In this document: piece by piece, positions 30,900 to 43,450 of the stretch
How the letters are laid out: each line of letters begins with the position of its first letter
How positions within the stretch are numbered: position 1 is the first letter of the stretch
From: Ceratodon purpureus
Lineage: Eukaryota; Streptophyta; Bryopsida; Pseudoditrichales; Ditrichaceae
Direction: 5' to 3'
Assembly (NCBI GenBank): GCA_014871385.1
Contig: CM026429.1
Location: 8,603,244 to 8,667,243 of the forward strand
DNA length: 64,000 nucleotides
Made by a program: the position numbers and the translations under genes
The notes under the pieces: model-generated
Told to the model about the DNA's origin: nothing
What the model saw: only the letters and a program-made list of their open reading frames with translations
Databases searched by the model: none

Positions 30900-32170
30900 G
30901 AGATGGAGAGGACTCAGGAGTGGCGATGTCGGCTGGGCAGTGGGGCTGTAGCTAGCTTGGTGGTGGGTAGCAAAGTGGTGGGTACGTGCCAAATGGCTTC
31001 GTGTGGCACTGGCACCTGCCGGACTGCCTGGCTTGGCACCTGCCTTGCCTTCAAGGCCATGTCACGTCATCACAGCGCTGCTTATCCATACCACGGATAT
31101 TTTATTTTATTGGATTTCGGATTAAATAACTAGGTTTTGGCCTACTGAATAGAGATATTTTCATGTTCATTTCTATTTTGGATAGGTTTTTTTTTAATTT
31201 CATCCACGTGTTTTTTTTGTTTTAATAAAGAGAAATTCGTGTTTTTCTTTTTTATGATTTGGTGAATTTGGATTCTTCATCCGTTTTTATTTTTGAACCT
31301 TGGTTATTAAGGTTTAATGCTTATTCCGTTTTTTGGATGCAATTTGGCATTTAAATTTAAATTTTTTTAATTTAAAAGAATCATAAATCAGTAGTATTAA
31401 TTGAGAGGATGATTTAGTAGGGTCGGTGGTATTTTTCAAATTTGTCAAATTTATCAAATAGATAAGTTTTTTTTTTTTTTTTGAAAAATATTTATTTATT
31501 TTTTGAGAAATTCTTCCATACTTTACTTGAAACATATGCAATACTTTTTCTTGTAACAATAAATCTCACTTTCATTTATATGGACTAATAGACTATATAG
31601 CAATGGTTGCTTTGCATTAATGACCACTTACTTAATTTCGACATGTTATTCATATGAGATTCAAGAAATCTACAATCCATTTAGAAATAATTATCTTCAA
31701 AGGTTTAAAATTAAAAGTTATTTCTACACTAATTTTCAAATGTTATGGAATGGAAATTGTCTCTTTCTTTTATCTCTATAAAACAAATATTTATACTTTA
31801 TACAATTTTAATTTTGGATAGATTCCTATAATGTTGATTTTTTTTAGTGACCGTAAAAACCTTTAAAAAAAAGCCCGCTGAATATATTAAATAAATAAGT
31901 AAATTTAGAAGCCTCAAAGCTGACAGTCTTGAACGATGGGCAGCATGGGCCGAGAAGGGCAGGAAGAAAATTTAGAGTCCAATGGAAGGGGCAGGAGAGA
32001 GGGCAGACTTGGTCTTCTCGGGGCAGGGCTATTACCCCGCGTCCTACGAAGTCCCCCGGGGGCCCCCGAAGACCCCCTAGAAGACCCCTCGAAAGCGTCC
32101 AGCGGTCGTTGCGCAGCTGGGCTGCAGCAACCTGTTGAACTTAGTATATATAACGCTCACCTTGATTTTC
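30900..32170. other. Promoter region and AT-rich spacer
   Basis: The first few hundred bases upstream of 30881 probably serve the minus-strand small gene. The rest is AT-rich with T runs (for example near 31465) and has no gene. A GC-rich patch at about 31930-32130 carries two overlapping plus-strand frames without recognisable domains. Confidence 0.4.
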
Positions 32171-32177
32171 GAAATGT

Positions 32178-32440
32178 AGGCCCAACGTGTTACAAAACGA
32201 CATGAAATTGGAGGTGCTGCTACGGACTGTGGGAGATGAAGAGCAGGCGCTTGACACACAATGCGGTTGCTTGCATTCGGGATCAGGACTAGGGTTGCAG
32301 CCTGTGTGAAAGAAGGAAAGGAGTCATCGACGTTCGTGGATTCTGGTGGACAAGGTGGATCAGTTAATCATCATGAAAGCGGTGATATCAAGATTAATGC
32401 GTCCGTGCTTCAGCGCTACGTGTAACGAGAGCTAGAATAT
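32178..32440 (+). pseudogene. Truncated 3' end of a third LRR receptor kinase copy
   Basis: The stretch from about 32188 matches the last exon of the upstream kinases. VLQNDMKLEVLL parallels MLQNDTESEVVV, then GDEEQALDT parallels GDEEQSLDT. A Lys/Glu-rich stretch and SGDIKINASVLQR parallel GGDITISGTMLGR. Frame shifts and an early stop interrupt it, and everything before the final kinase helices is missing. It is a dead fragment 3 kb downstream of copy 2, evidence that the tandem array was once longer. Confidence 0.75.
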
Positions 32441-34744
32441 AATTATGTCAAAACCTGAGTAGCAGCTAGGGCATCACGAACATTGGCTGATCAGCCCGTG
32501 GATCCAAGCAGTTGTGATCCAATCCTCTTCCTTTAAGTTAGCTTTGTTCTAAGTTCTACTGTATGATCATATTAACTAATCACAGTCTGGATCAGTTGCT
32601 TTGAAGTGCTTCAAAATAGAATGGGTTCTTCACCATTAGACGAAGCTAAGTAGTGTTTTGGTTGGCTTCAAATCTGAATACGAAAGTAATAAATATTAGA
32701 TTGTCATGTGTGGAGTAATTTCATACACTACTGACCATAAATTCCCACATACTGCAACAAACATGGTGAAACCATCTGTATTGATTCTCAACCCTGAAGG
32801 TTGTGACGGCCAGCGGAAACTAGCCTGAATTCACTCACTTGAAAAGCTCACTGCAAATTGCAGTGACTCACGACCTTCCCTTTCCGCAAAGACCCGAAAT
32901 TACTGGATCGCAACGAAAGCCTCTGGATTAATATACACAGCGTGACTCATGAGCCTATTTGACAAACAATATCATTACTTTAGTGAACGTGGTAGAAAGA
33001 TCTCCCCAGTTCTTGGATGAACTCTCCACCACCGAAACATCGCTCAGATGCTCCGGCCTTTGTTGGGCTCACATTCCACTCTTAGGCAAAAGCCGTTCGT
33101 TGGTGTTATTGGGAGTTCACGCCGTGACATAAAATGGTGGTCCAGGCCCCAGTGGGCCAGTGGGCTCCAGGGAAGAGCCATTGGTAGTACGGTATTGGTA
33201 CTTTAATCAGATGTTGTTTTCCTAAATTTGGGTTCAGCGAAAAAGTTAAAGCCGAATTTCTTTGAATTTCGCCCGCTACCGACGAAAGACTGATCCCGAC
33301 TTGGGGCCCCACACTTTGATGACACCGTCGATGAATGGGGAGAAACGGAAGGTGCAAGCAGTTCGCTTGGAGCGAGTGTTGCTTTACTTCGACACTGGCC
33401 TCCGCGTCGCATCCCTTGCTTGTATTCGCTCTGGCCACCGATGAGCACTGTAGTGCCTAACTAGAGCCCTAATCCACAATTGTCCTCGTTCCGCTTGCGA
33501 GCCCTAGTTTTCGGTTTGGTCCGAGAGGAGAGCCCTAAACACACGACAGAGGTCGAGCATGAGAGTCCCAACTTGGTTGACTTTGTGAGTGTTGCGATTT
33601 GTGATCACTTAGCTTGAACTTTTTGACATGAGGAATGAGGTTCATGCGAATGCTCTGGAAAGTTGAACTTCCAATTGTGTGACCGTCGCTGAACTGGTTG
33701 TAGCCATTTTCCGAGGGTGTGCAATAACTTACACAGTATCTACTTTGAAGAACTTAAACGAAGGGTTGAGTACATGTATTTATTAATATTAAATATTCAA
33801 TGCGAAGGTGTTTGGCCAGGTGTTGCGAACATGAAGCAGCGAGGTGATTGGCAGCAGGCTACTACGTCCAGTGCAAAGAACACCGACAAGTTCTCAGAGT
33901 TAGACCTTTAGGAACCACATAAAGTTTGAGGCTAGCTTGACTGCTTGAGCTTCGATTTACACTGAAGTAGCTCATGTACTGTTGTACAATTTGCAACTGA
34001 ACTCTCAACTCTGCATACTGAAATTAAACCAATCCGAGGTATATGTCAATTGTTCAGCTGATAACCTATTATGAATAATGTCTTTGTTTCATCTGAATGC
34101 AAGAACTAGAATCGTGCTCAATCTCTGTTTCTTGTTAGCGTTGACCTGAATATTGAACTGACAATTTGCTATGACATTATCCACGAAGCTGTAGTACTAT
34201 CAATGCAGACGAAGAGGAGTCTTTGGCAAATTACATATCAAACTGAAAGTGACTGAGCCCGCAGTGAGCAGATAATATACAACATCATTCATCAGACGAA
34301 TCAAGTGAGGCCCTCAAATTTGAACAATTTGAATTTCACAATAAATATGCATTAAAATTGAACGATTTTGACAATAGTAGTACAAGTAAGTATACTGCAT
34401 TTATTTGCAATTACTTGCAGCTCTGAAAGCCAGCTAATCTCAACGTCCCCACTCGATCGGGTCCAACCGACTAATTGCAAAGCAGAGCTACATATTCTAG
34501 TTAGTTCCCAGGCTGATCTGTGAAAGTGCGCGAATTCTCATCCTCTTCATGAAGTGGCGACCTTATAAGTACCGTAGGATGGGAGCAGTCGATCAAATTG
34601 GCCAACTGAACCACGTCCTGCCAAAAACTATTCCATGGCCAACGCCTGAAACATACTATATCTACATTTGCAGCGGAGTTCAAGCTTGGCAGAAGTAGAA
34701 TATCGTGCGGAATTCAAATATAGACCGTCACGTGTAGGGTACAA
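32441..34744. other. Intergenic DNA, no supported gene
   Basis: Only short frames occur on both strands, the longest about 110 codons at 33106-33438 minus, without recognisable domain. The block at 33440-33560 has repeated GAGCCCTAA/GCCCTA phrases but no coding support. The 3'UTR of the minus-strand nitrate transporter should lie just left of 34745. Confidence 0.4.
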
Positions 34745-36792
34745 TTACGCTTCGGCGCCTTCCTTGATGCCAGTGAGGCCGTCAGGCTTTCCGACTTGCG
34801 GAGGACTCTTGGTGCCCTTCCTGCCACGCTCCGACTTCGAATTCTCTGCAAATTTAAGACTAGCCGTATGCAACCCTTGGTCCTGCTCGCCTTCGCTGTA
34901 CTCCGACGCATAGTAATCTTCCTCCGACATCTTGGAGGCAGGGAACAGCATGCCGCCCCACTGTGGGAACCACACAAATAACACAAGTGCAGTGACGGCA
35001 ATGATCATTATCCCCATGTTCGTGATCCCGACCTCCGTGTGGTACGTCGCTTGCGTGAAAAAAATCGTTTGAGTTAAGACAGCTCCCACATTGCCGCCTG
35101 CCCCGGTGAAACCTGAGATTACACCCAGGGACCGTCGGGAGACGAAAGGGATGATACCGAACGTGGCACCGCAAGCGGCTTGCACGAAGAACGAGAACAC
35201 GATCATGACTGCGATGGCGGGGCCGAGCGCGGCAGTCTTGCCCAGCACAATGCAGAACAAACCACCGAGGGTTTGGATAATCCACAAATTCCACAAGCGG
35301 CCACGCATTCCCCAGCGCTGAGCTATCAAGTCTGACATAATTCCTCCCAAGGGGCGCGAGACAATGTTCATGAAGCCGAAGGTGGAGGCGATGATGCCTG
35401 CAGTGGAGAGGCTCAGCCCGAAGCGGTCGTAGAAATACTCTGCGATGATGTTGTCCACGGTGAGCTCCACTCCGAAGCAGTAGCCATATGTGATCATGAA
35501 GATCCAAGTTCGGTAGTTCGTCACTGCGTTTACAAAGACCTTCTTGAAGCTGTCCTTAACTTTGGCTCCCTGGGACTGAAGCTCCTTGAAGTTGCCATCC
35601 GGTAGATCTTGTCCGAGGAACAAGACCATCAATCCAATGAAGGTGTGCATCACCCCCGGCAAAAAGAATGCAAGACGCCACGCTGTAAAGTTTGTAGAAT
35701 GGAAACTGCATAAACCAAAAAATAGCGGGTCAGGTCGAATGCAATTTCAACAATGATTTCTAAATGTACATCCAAAGAAATTTAATGCACAATTGAGTCT
35801 CATGTCGATGATACGGAGATCAAACTAGGTGAATGCAACGATCAAACTAGGTGAATGCATGCCCTAGATGATACGGAGGTGAAATCAATGTGATACTTAG
35901 GAGATACCGAACTGATTATTCTCATTTTCCACTCGATATTGAGGATCCTTGTACATTGAGACTAAGAATTTACCTGTCTTTGATCAGCGCGTATACCAGA
36001 GGCATGATGAGCTGAGTTGCGCCGCCTCCAAGGTTACCCCAACCAGCAGCAATGCCGTTGGCAGTGCCCACGATCTTACTGTTGAACATAGAGCTCATCC
36101 AATACTGGCACGAAACGAACGTCGCAAGCGAGAACCCAACAAAGAACCGCACCGCGGTGAATCCCGCGGCACTTTCCACCGACGCCATTGAGTACACGGC
36201 GGGTGAAATAATCATTACCAGGAATGCACATCCGTACCGTGGGCCGATGAGGTCGCACACGGTTCCCATTAACAGCCGGGACAAAATTGAACCTGTAACA
36301 CAATTCATGTGCAAAGTTCAAAATCAGAAGGACATTCCAAATTTACAACTGAAAACATTACAGTATGTGCTTCACATCTTCTCTAGGTTGAGGTTCACTT
36401 CGAATTCTCTTACCCGAGACAGAAGCGATGGCAGCGTGGCCGATGTCCTCTTTATTGAGGTCAAGGTTATCCCGAATGACGGGGATGAGCGGGGGTGCTG
36501 CGAAAGTGGACAGGAAGCACGTAAAGAAGGAGAACCAGGAGAGATGGAACGTGCGCATGTGCGGCGCGGCGAAGCTGTGGATTCGCATAGTCGTCGCCTT
36601 GTGCTCAGAATCCACTGGCAACGCAAACTTAACTGCGTCAGGGTTGCTCTTTCCCTGCAGCATGGAGAACGCATACACGGGCTCCTTCCCCGTGACGCCG
36701 TGCATCGACGTCCCAGGATCTCCCTTTGCATTCTTGTCTCCCACTCCGGACGCCTTCTTGTCTCCCACTCCGGACGCCGACTGGTCCGCCAT
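34745..36792 (-). CDS. NRT2: High-affinity nitrate transporter NRT2 (NNP family, MFS)
   Basis: Exons 36792-36414, 36292-35974 and 35705-34745 join in phase to 552 residues, the usual NRT2 size. NRT2 proteins are 12-helix major facilitator carriers that import nitrate with protons at the plasma membrane, and most plant members need NAR2/NRT3. Visible marks are an MFS loop motif [12 protein letters not shown] after helix 2, the nitrate/nitrite porter signatures [10 protein letters not shown] and [11 protein letters not shown], and the plant-type tail with [23 protein letters not shown] and a basic end. The cytosolic N-terminus is long for the family and contains an 8-residue tandem repeat (ASGVGDK units) from a 24-nt DNA duplication at 36731-36778. 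The start at 36792 is the first Met of the frame. The partner gene NAR2 lies 17 kb away on the opposite strand (54130-54966). Identification is firm; which NRT2 paralogue it is cannot be told. Confidence 0.95.
36731..36778 (-). repeat. 24-bp tandem duplication in NRT2 exon 1
   Basis: Two adjacent, essentially identical 24-nt units (TTCTTGTCTCCCACTCCGGA plus CGCC) encode a repeated ASGVGDK stretch in the N-terminal tail. Identity at DNA level implies a recent slip. Confidence 0.95.
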
Positions 36793-39700
36793 CGCACCAA
36801 CTCTCTAAAACGCCCAAAGTCTAGCCCAAACTAAGCTCCCAACTATATCAGAATTCAGAAACAGTGCAGCTAATCGTTCACGAATTCAGCCACTGGTTCA
36901 CTGATCAATCACCAGTTCGGACCTGGTTAAGGAGAGGCTATCTATCTGTGAACTTGATAAATCTCGTAACTAAGATCTTACAAGTGCAAAGAGCTTAGCA
37001 CTTGTAAGAATAAACTGAGCCTGAACAGAGCCCAGGGATATCCGGTGAAGGATGGAAGCGGTGAAGGATGAAGGAAAATGTGGGAGGTGAGGAGAATATA
37101 AGTGCGATGGGGGGGACGGGACTGGCACTTGCCGTCCGATGTGGACGGAGCGATGAACTGAGGGCCGTGGATTCACTTTCTTCCGCTTCGCCGCGGTCGG
37201 AACAGACCGACCACTATGATTTTCTTCCCGAATCCCACCAGAGTTCAGACTTCGAGAGTGCCCAGTAAGATGCCTTGAGAATATAGTTCTTCAACTGGTT
37301 GCACTGCCCAGTACCTACTCCATGTACGGACCAGGACTCCTTGCAAACAGTGCAGTAAGCATATAGTCAAAACGCTTTATTGCATTTAGTGTAATGACCA
37401 TTTAGTGTTAACAAGTTTAATTTTCATGTTGGTTCCATGTAATGTTCAGGCTGCATGCAGCAACGAATTTAACAGGAGATAGCTGATCATTAAATCAGTA
37501 CTCTCTGTAATCGATCATACTCTCTTCGGATTAAGATCAACTGTACAGTGGATTTCACCCTAAACTTTCGATTACATCCCACATCTTGTAGTTAGAGAGT
37601 TCATGGTAAAAACAGTGAGATCTCTCGAGAGCAAGATGAAAGTTGCTGAGACCATAAAGCTAGTTGACTCCAGACCTTAACATCCTTCCAACGAGGCAAA
37701 GGCAAGCCCTAATTTTCATTCCTCCCATCACAGCTGAAGCTGTTGCGTGGGACAGTGGAGCCGACGAACAGACAGAGCGAACTTGTGGCCACACACAGCG
37801 AGCCTACCTACTTCCAGGACCCTTGAAGCAAACGAACGGCACAAGTGCGGCATCAAATCCTAGTCGGTATGCCGCAGCGAAAGGAACTGTTGCCACTGGA
37901 TCCCACTCCAAGGGGCATGACCCCACATCAAAAAATAAAACATAAACTTATGACCTAACTAATGATTCGTCAAAGACTGCAGGAATCTAAGTTATGATAC
38001 CAGTGTGGGTGTGAATTTGTGAGACAGAACTGAAGAAGACAAACTCATGTCTTAGGGCTGTACGTCCTGATCAGGTTATGCCAGTTCTGTGCTGATGAAT
38101 GTTGATACTGACTCTGGGTTATTTGATTATCAAGTTTTTGAGCCTTTTGGGGCACATGTGACTTAGTTTAATTTCAGTTTTTCCTGTAGTTTTGGTGTAT
38201 GTTAGAGTTCCTCACACATTTCCTCACCCACTCCGTCACTTGTGACCCTCACTTTATTCATTGTTTTGTTCATATTTGTAATTGGATGAAATGTTTCAAT
38301 GCAAGCATCTTAGGTTACTCGTCCACTTTTAACAAAACAAGGGTGAGTTTGTACAGATAATTTTGTTATTTAGATTCATTATATTCATACCGTTCTTTGA
38401 AATGTTCAAACTTCTTTCTTATTATCTTAGCAAGACCATACTCTAATAAAAAAGAAGGTAGTTTTAATCCTAAATGATTGGACCTGCATTTTGGAAGATA
38501 TAGTTGCAAATTGTTGTCAACTTGTCATTAGAAAGATTCTTGAGCTTTCTCAAAGATTAAGCAATTTTAAAATTTTGACTATTTAATCCTAAAGATCATA
38601 ATAATGTTGTCTTGGTCAAATAAATTTAGACCTTGGATGAACTTGATTTGCAAGATCATAACTTACAAACATTTTCAAAAATATTTTGTTCAATGATAAA
38701 ATTGAGAAACCACCATCAAACATTTCTCAAATTTTTCTTATCCATTTAGAAATTAACCCTTCAACATTTTATTTTTTATTTTTTATTTTTTTGGAAGCAA
38801 ATGGTACCCTTCAACATTTTCATTTTTTTTTTTTGTGCCATGAATAACATCTAAAAAGAACAATTTTAAAATGTTATGGGAATTGTTAAAGAATAAGTTT
38901 GCAATAAGTAAGGGTTTGCTTTTCACACTATTAAAAAGGCAACTTTTGAAGGGCAATGTAAAATCCAAAAACAATTTATGCAAAAAATGAATGGTAATAA
39001 TTTTGTAATGGTGTAACTTGAAATGTTGACTACAGTCTAAAAACAATTCTAAACATAATTTAATGCAAAAAATATGGCTTCTAAATCTAATTCTAAATTT
39101 TAAGGTATATTTCTTAGAATAACTAAAAATAATGCATCTTTGATTGTCAAGCCTTGGATGGAGTAGACTTATCTCGGCAGCACCTTCAAAAATTCTAGAT
39201 AGTACATCTTCACCTTATTCAACGTAGGATGACTTGGTAGCATTAATATAGTCCATTTTATAGAGTTTTAGGGCATAATTTTTAGACGCAAGTCAAAAAG
39301 AAATCCAAAAATTCAAAAAATTTAAAATATTATTTTAAATGTGCTCTAAGTTACCAAAAAGATTCACAACTCACTTACAGCTTCTTGGTCTTTTACAAAT
39401 TATATACAATTTTGAATTATTTAGATAATTTTAATTAAAACATATTTCAAAATTCCTTAATGACTTAAACTTTGTATTAAAAATTCAACATTTTTAAGAC
39501 GTTGTTTGAGTCATCAAAACCTCTTAAAGTATGTCTTAAATGTAACAATTTAAATTAAGACAATCATTTTTACATATTTTGACAAATTATTTAGACATTA
39601 TAGAATACTCTATAAGATACATTTAAAAGCACACTGAGGAACAATTTTTTTATATTATTAAATGTTTATTATATTATAACATCATATTCTAGTAGTTTTT

Positions 39701-40050
39701 TTATTTAATATATGATTCACTATTTATTTTAAATTTGCAATATAATTAGTTACATTATCCACTTTAATTACATTGGGTAGCAAGATCAACGGATGGCTAG
39801 GATCATTGACATAATGGCATATCTATAAAATCTTTTCAATAGTGTTAAAGAATTTTGCATGCTCCATTCCATGCAGGAAGGCCAAATTCATGCAATTAGA
39901 AAATTAGACAATAAAAAAAGATAATGTTGTAATTATGTTGTAATAGTTAATGTTAGTTACTTTAGGTAGTTATAAAGTGCTTTGAAGAAGTTTGTCATCT
40001 ATAGAACATTTTGTCAATATACTTTTGCATTATAATTGTATAGTAGTGTT
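36793..40050. other. NRT2 promoter side and AT-rich spacer
   Basis: The first several hundred bases upstream of 36792 should contain the NRT2 5'UTR and promoter. No TATA box can be assigned with confidence. A frame at 37664-37945 (93 codons) has no recognisable domain. From about 38100 the sequence is very AT-rich and featureless by eye. Confidence 0.4.
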
Positions 40051-40054
40051 TATT

Positions 40055-40322
40055 ATTACCGTAACACCATAGCAGATTCGGTCTTAAATAATTCCAAAAT
40101 TAAAAAATTAAAAAAAAAATTACAAAGACAAAAGAACGAAAATAGAATAATTGTTTTTGGTGATATTTTGTTGTATCTAAGCCATTTGAGGTTATTTTTT
40201 GTGTTTTTTTGGTTAAAAACAAAAATTTAAAAATCTAATTTTAAAAAGACAAACCTTATTTTTCCAAAAAAAAATATATATATTTGTCTGACATCGAACA
40301 AACGTGCTATGGTGTCACGGTT
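40055..40322 (+). mobile_element. MITE of the CCGTAACACCATAGCA family, copy A
   Basis: The left end CCGTAACACCATAGCA is inverted at the right end as TGCTATGGTGTCACGG, about 265 bp apart. Internal sequence near 40170-40250 (TAAGCCATTTGAGGT..., then ...GACAAACCTTATTTTT) is shared with copies at 56722-56972 and 63138-63403. It has no coding content. A TA precedes the left end. Confidence 0.75.
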
Positions 40323-40469
40323 TATTCTCTAGAAGTGATCATGGAATGTTGACAGAAGCCAATTTAAGACACTTAATGTGTTACAATATGATAATACAAT
40401 GATGTTTATTTACTTTTTTTGTTTCAAACATTTTTTTAATATCATAATATAAATCAATGAATATCTAGT

Positions 40470-41210
40470 AGTAGCACAAGCATGGTAAAGTGGACCACAA
40501 AAGTGCTTAGCTATTTGCCAGTTTCAGCCCTTTTGCAAAAATTGCACAAAAGTGATGGAAAGATGTAATTGAAGTCAAATTTTTTTGCTAATATGGATTC
40601 TCAACTTGTTTTTCTACAACTTGGAAAAGTTTTGTGCAAACTAGACACTTTAAAGTTATTGTATGAAGGCTTTAAATCCAAGCAAAGTGAATGTAGTCAT
40701 TTGGAAAAGTGAACATAACGGTTTAGGGGTTTATCCGAAATCACTTTTAATTTTGCGGTGCGGTCTGTATGTTTAAGAGGTATTCTAAAATAATCAACTC
40801 ATATACTCATTGATTGATTTAGGGTTCCAAAAGTACCGCAAGGATGTTTTTTAAGTGGGTCACTTCCGTGGTACTTGTGTGTTTTTTTCACCGAACATTG
40901 TTTTTTAAATTGAAAAAAACATTATCTAAAGACAATAGAGGGCACCAAATGAAGAAATTAAGACTTTAGAAAAGTTTATTTTCATGATTTAGAAAATAGT
41001 GGTCAAATTAAGTTCCAATTAAAGATGTTCTTTTAATGTAGACGAGTCGGAGACACCTTATGACACCCTAGAAAGTGACTAAAATGCTCAAAAACTACAC
41101 CAAAATGCTCAAAATTAGCTTTGAGCTTTAAAAAACAGCACACATCATATTCACTTGTTAGTTATCACATTTTGCACTTTGTGGTCCACTTTACCGTGCT
41201 TACACCCAGT
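40470..41210 (+). mobile_element. Non-autonomous TIR element of about 0.74 kb
   Basis: AAGCATGGTAAAGTGGACCA at 40478 onward is mirrored by TGGTCCACTTTACCGTGCTT at 41182-41201, continuing into CAAAAGTGC/GCACTTTG. The terminal repeats are about 28 bp. No open frame lies between them. Target-site duplication is not clear. Confidence 0.7.
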
Positions 41211-42059
41211 ATATAATTGAAAAATTGGTTATTGATGTGTGAGGTAATTTCATATATTACAATGTAATAATCAACAATGATTTATGTGTTCAAATTTACT
41301 TACAAAATAGTAATATATAATTTAATTAAAATTATTATACTTAACTATACTACACATTACAAAATTGTATCTTTGCACTAGACTACATTGCAATACATTG
41401 CAATAGACAACATTGCATTTGCATTGTACAAAATCTATTTCATTATTATGGATCATTTAAATCTCGAGCTCATGCTTCTGCATTTCAATGTATTCTAATG
41501 TATCAAAATGTGATAACATATAGTAACATTCAATCGCTTTTCTTAAAAACATTTTTGTTTTACATGTTATGATATAATACAATTTTTATATATTTGTATA
41601 TTACCCCAATGGAGACGTGGTGGATTGCAGTGCGTCCGCCACCGCGGTGTCGAGTAGACAAGGGTTTGCTTTGGAAATTACTGAGATTCTGGCTGTAGCT
41701 GAAATCAACTTAAAAATTAGGGATTCTTGCTCACTGTCCCCTCGGTCCTTGAATTTTCAATAAGTCTTGAATTAGCTTCCCATTGGCCTATCTTGTTATG
41801 GCTCTAGGGGCTCAAGGGTCAATGAGGGGATACGGGACGGGTAGAACGGACGGACCACGAGCTGAACCATCCGTGAATATGAATCCTAAACTTTCAAATT
41901 CATAGTCTACTGGTCATCAATCCAATCTCACTGTGGGAACGATATAAGATTCAACCATGTAGGCTATTAACTCCACTTCGATTCTGTAAAACCAAAAAGC
42001 ACAACCCTAAGGTTGGCCTTGGCTTACGGAACAAAACACAACACATGCAATCACAACCC

Positions 42060-42246
42060 AAGTTGTAAGAGCAATTCAAGGAGGCATGGAATACAAGGAG
42101 CGAGGGTCTCACTCCCCAACCTACATGATCATAAGTCATTCACAGACACAACCTTGACCATGAACAACAACCACTAACCACAACCAACTGTAGAGGCAAC
42201 TCAAATGGCTATAGAGCACAAAGAGTGAGGGTCTCACTCTCCAACC
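42060..42246. repeat. Diverged 126-bp direct duplication
   Basis: The block with TACAAGGAGCGAGGGTCTCA near 42091 recurs as CACAAAGAGTGAGGGTCTCA near 42217. Flanking similarity extends about 60 bp. It indicates an old tandem duplication. Confidence 0.6.
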
Positions 42247-43409
42247 CTACACAACCACAACTTAATTTTGGCCAACAACATTCAACCAACAATACAATCA
42301 CCAAAACCAAATAACATAAACAAAAATACACACAATAAAATTCTAGTCATTCTAAATTCAAACAAATGCCAAGGCTTCCAAATGGAAAAAATTCAACTTC
42401 AATATGTGCAAACATGCACAATTAACATGGACATAAATCCCCAAAACAAGGTCACACCAACATAAGGATAACAAAATAAAAAGAATAAAAAATAAAAAAA
42501 ACGCAACCGAGCCTCTACCAAGCAGGTGTAGGTCTCCCTTCCTCAGTAGCCGAACCCGCTTAATGCTAATCCGCCGCTAATTACCCTGCCTCAGCAAGCA
42601 GCTTCCTTGAACAACTCTAGTCAAACCACCACAAGTAAAAAAAATCAAAAAAATCAAATAAAAAAATGAACTAGCCGAATCACCTTCACTCAAAGTTATC
42701 CAACCCCAACCAACCGACCACATATCACCGCTTGCACCAACCCAGCAGCTAGTGGCTCAAAAGATAACAAAATAATTAAAATCACACGAGCACCAGTTCA
42801 ACTCGAACAAGCAGTCGCTTTCCCTTCGTCTACTTCCACAGCCTTCTTGCTCAGCCAAATCCCTTTCAACAACACCCCACCGAATCACCTTCGATCAGCC
42901 ACCTTCACCAATCTCCCCGAACCAGCAATAACAAACAAATTAAAAATAACTAAAAGTAAAACTGAACCACCAGTTCTCCGCCTTCTTCAACCACCGCCTG
43001 CAGCTTCGACTGAATGCTCCACCGGCACACCGAAATCCTCCAAGCTCCCGGCCAAAACCAGTCTCACACCAAAATCACCGCATGCACATGCACACAGCCA
43101 ACTGCCGCTTAACCAGCATAATCTCCAGCACCGTTCGACTTCAAATTAACCAACAAAAAAAAACCATCAGCAGGATGACCCCGCGACTCCAACCGCATGC
43201 AACCCAAATTTGCAATAAGGTTTACAAAGCCAAAAATGACATTACATAATGAGGTGAAATCACAGATCCAGTGTTCTGAATCCATGACCACACCTACAAC
43301 AAAGTTCACAATGCAAAATTCACAACAAGCCTTCAAATCAGGCTAGCAATAACAAAGCTACATGCCTACAAAATAGGATAGGTCTCCGCAATATAAAACT
43401 TCACTTGAC

Positions 43410-43450
43410 TTTTCAAGTCTTCAAGTCTTCAAGTCTTCAAGTCTTCAAAT
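43410..43450 (+). repeat. 8-bp microsatellite TCTTCAAG
   Basis: Four near-perfect units of TCTTCAAG are followed by degenerate TCTTCAA and TCTTTAA phrases to about 43465. Confidence 0.9.

Noticed and set aside
34860..35507. 215-codon second minus-strand frame
   Set aside because: It overlaps NRT2 exon 3 in another frame and is His/Arg-rich, as expected of an off-frame reading of GC-rich coding DNA.
36052..36834. 260-codon plus-strand frame
   Set aside because: It lies antisense over NRT2 exons 1 and 2 and their intron; the minus-strand reading has clear NRT2 signatures, so this is a shadow frame.
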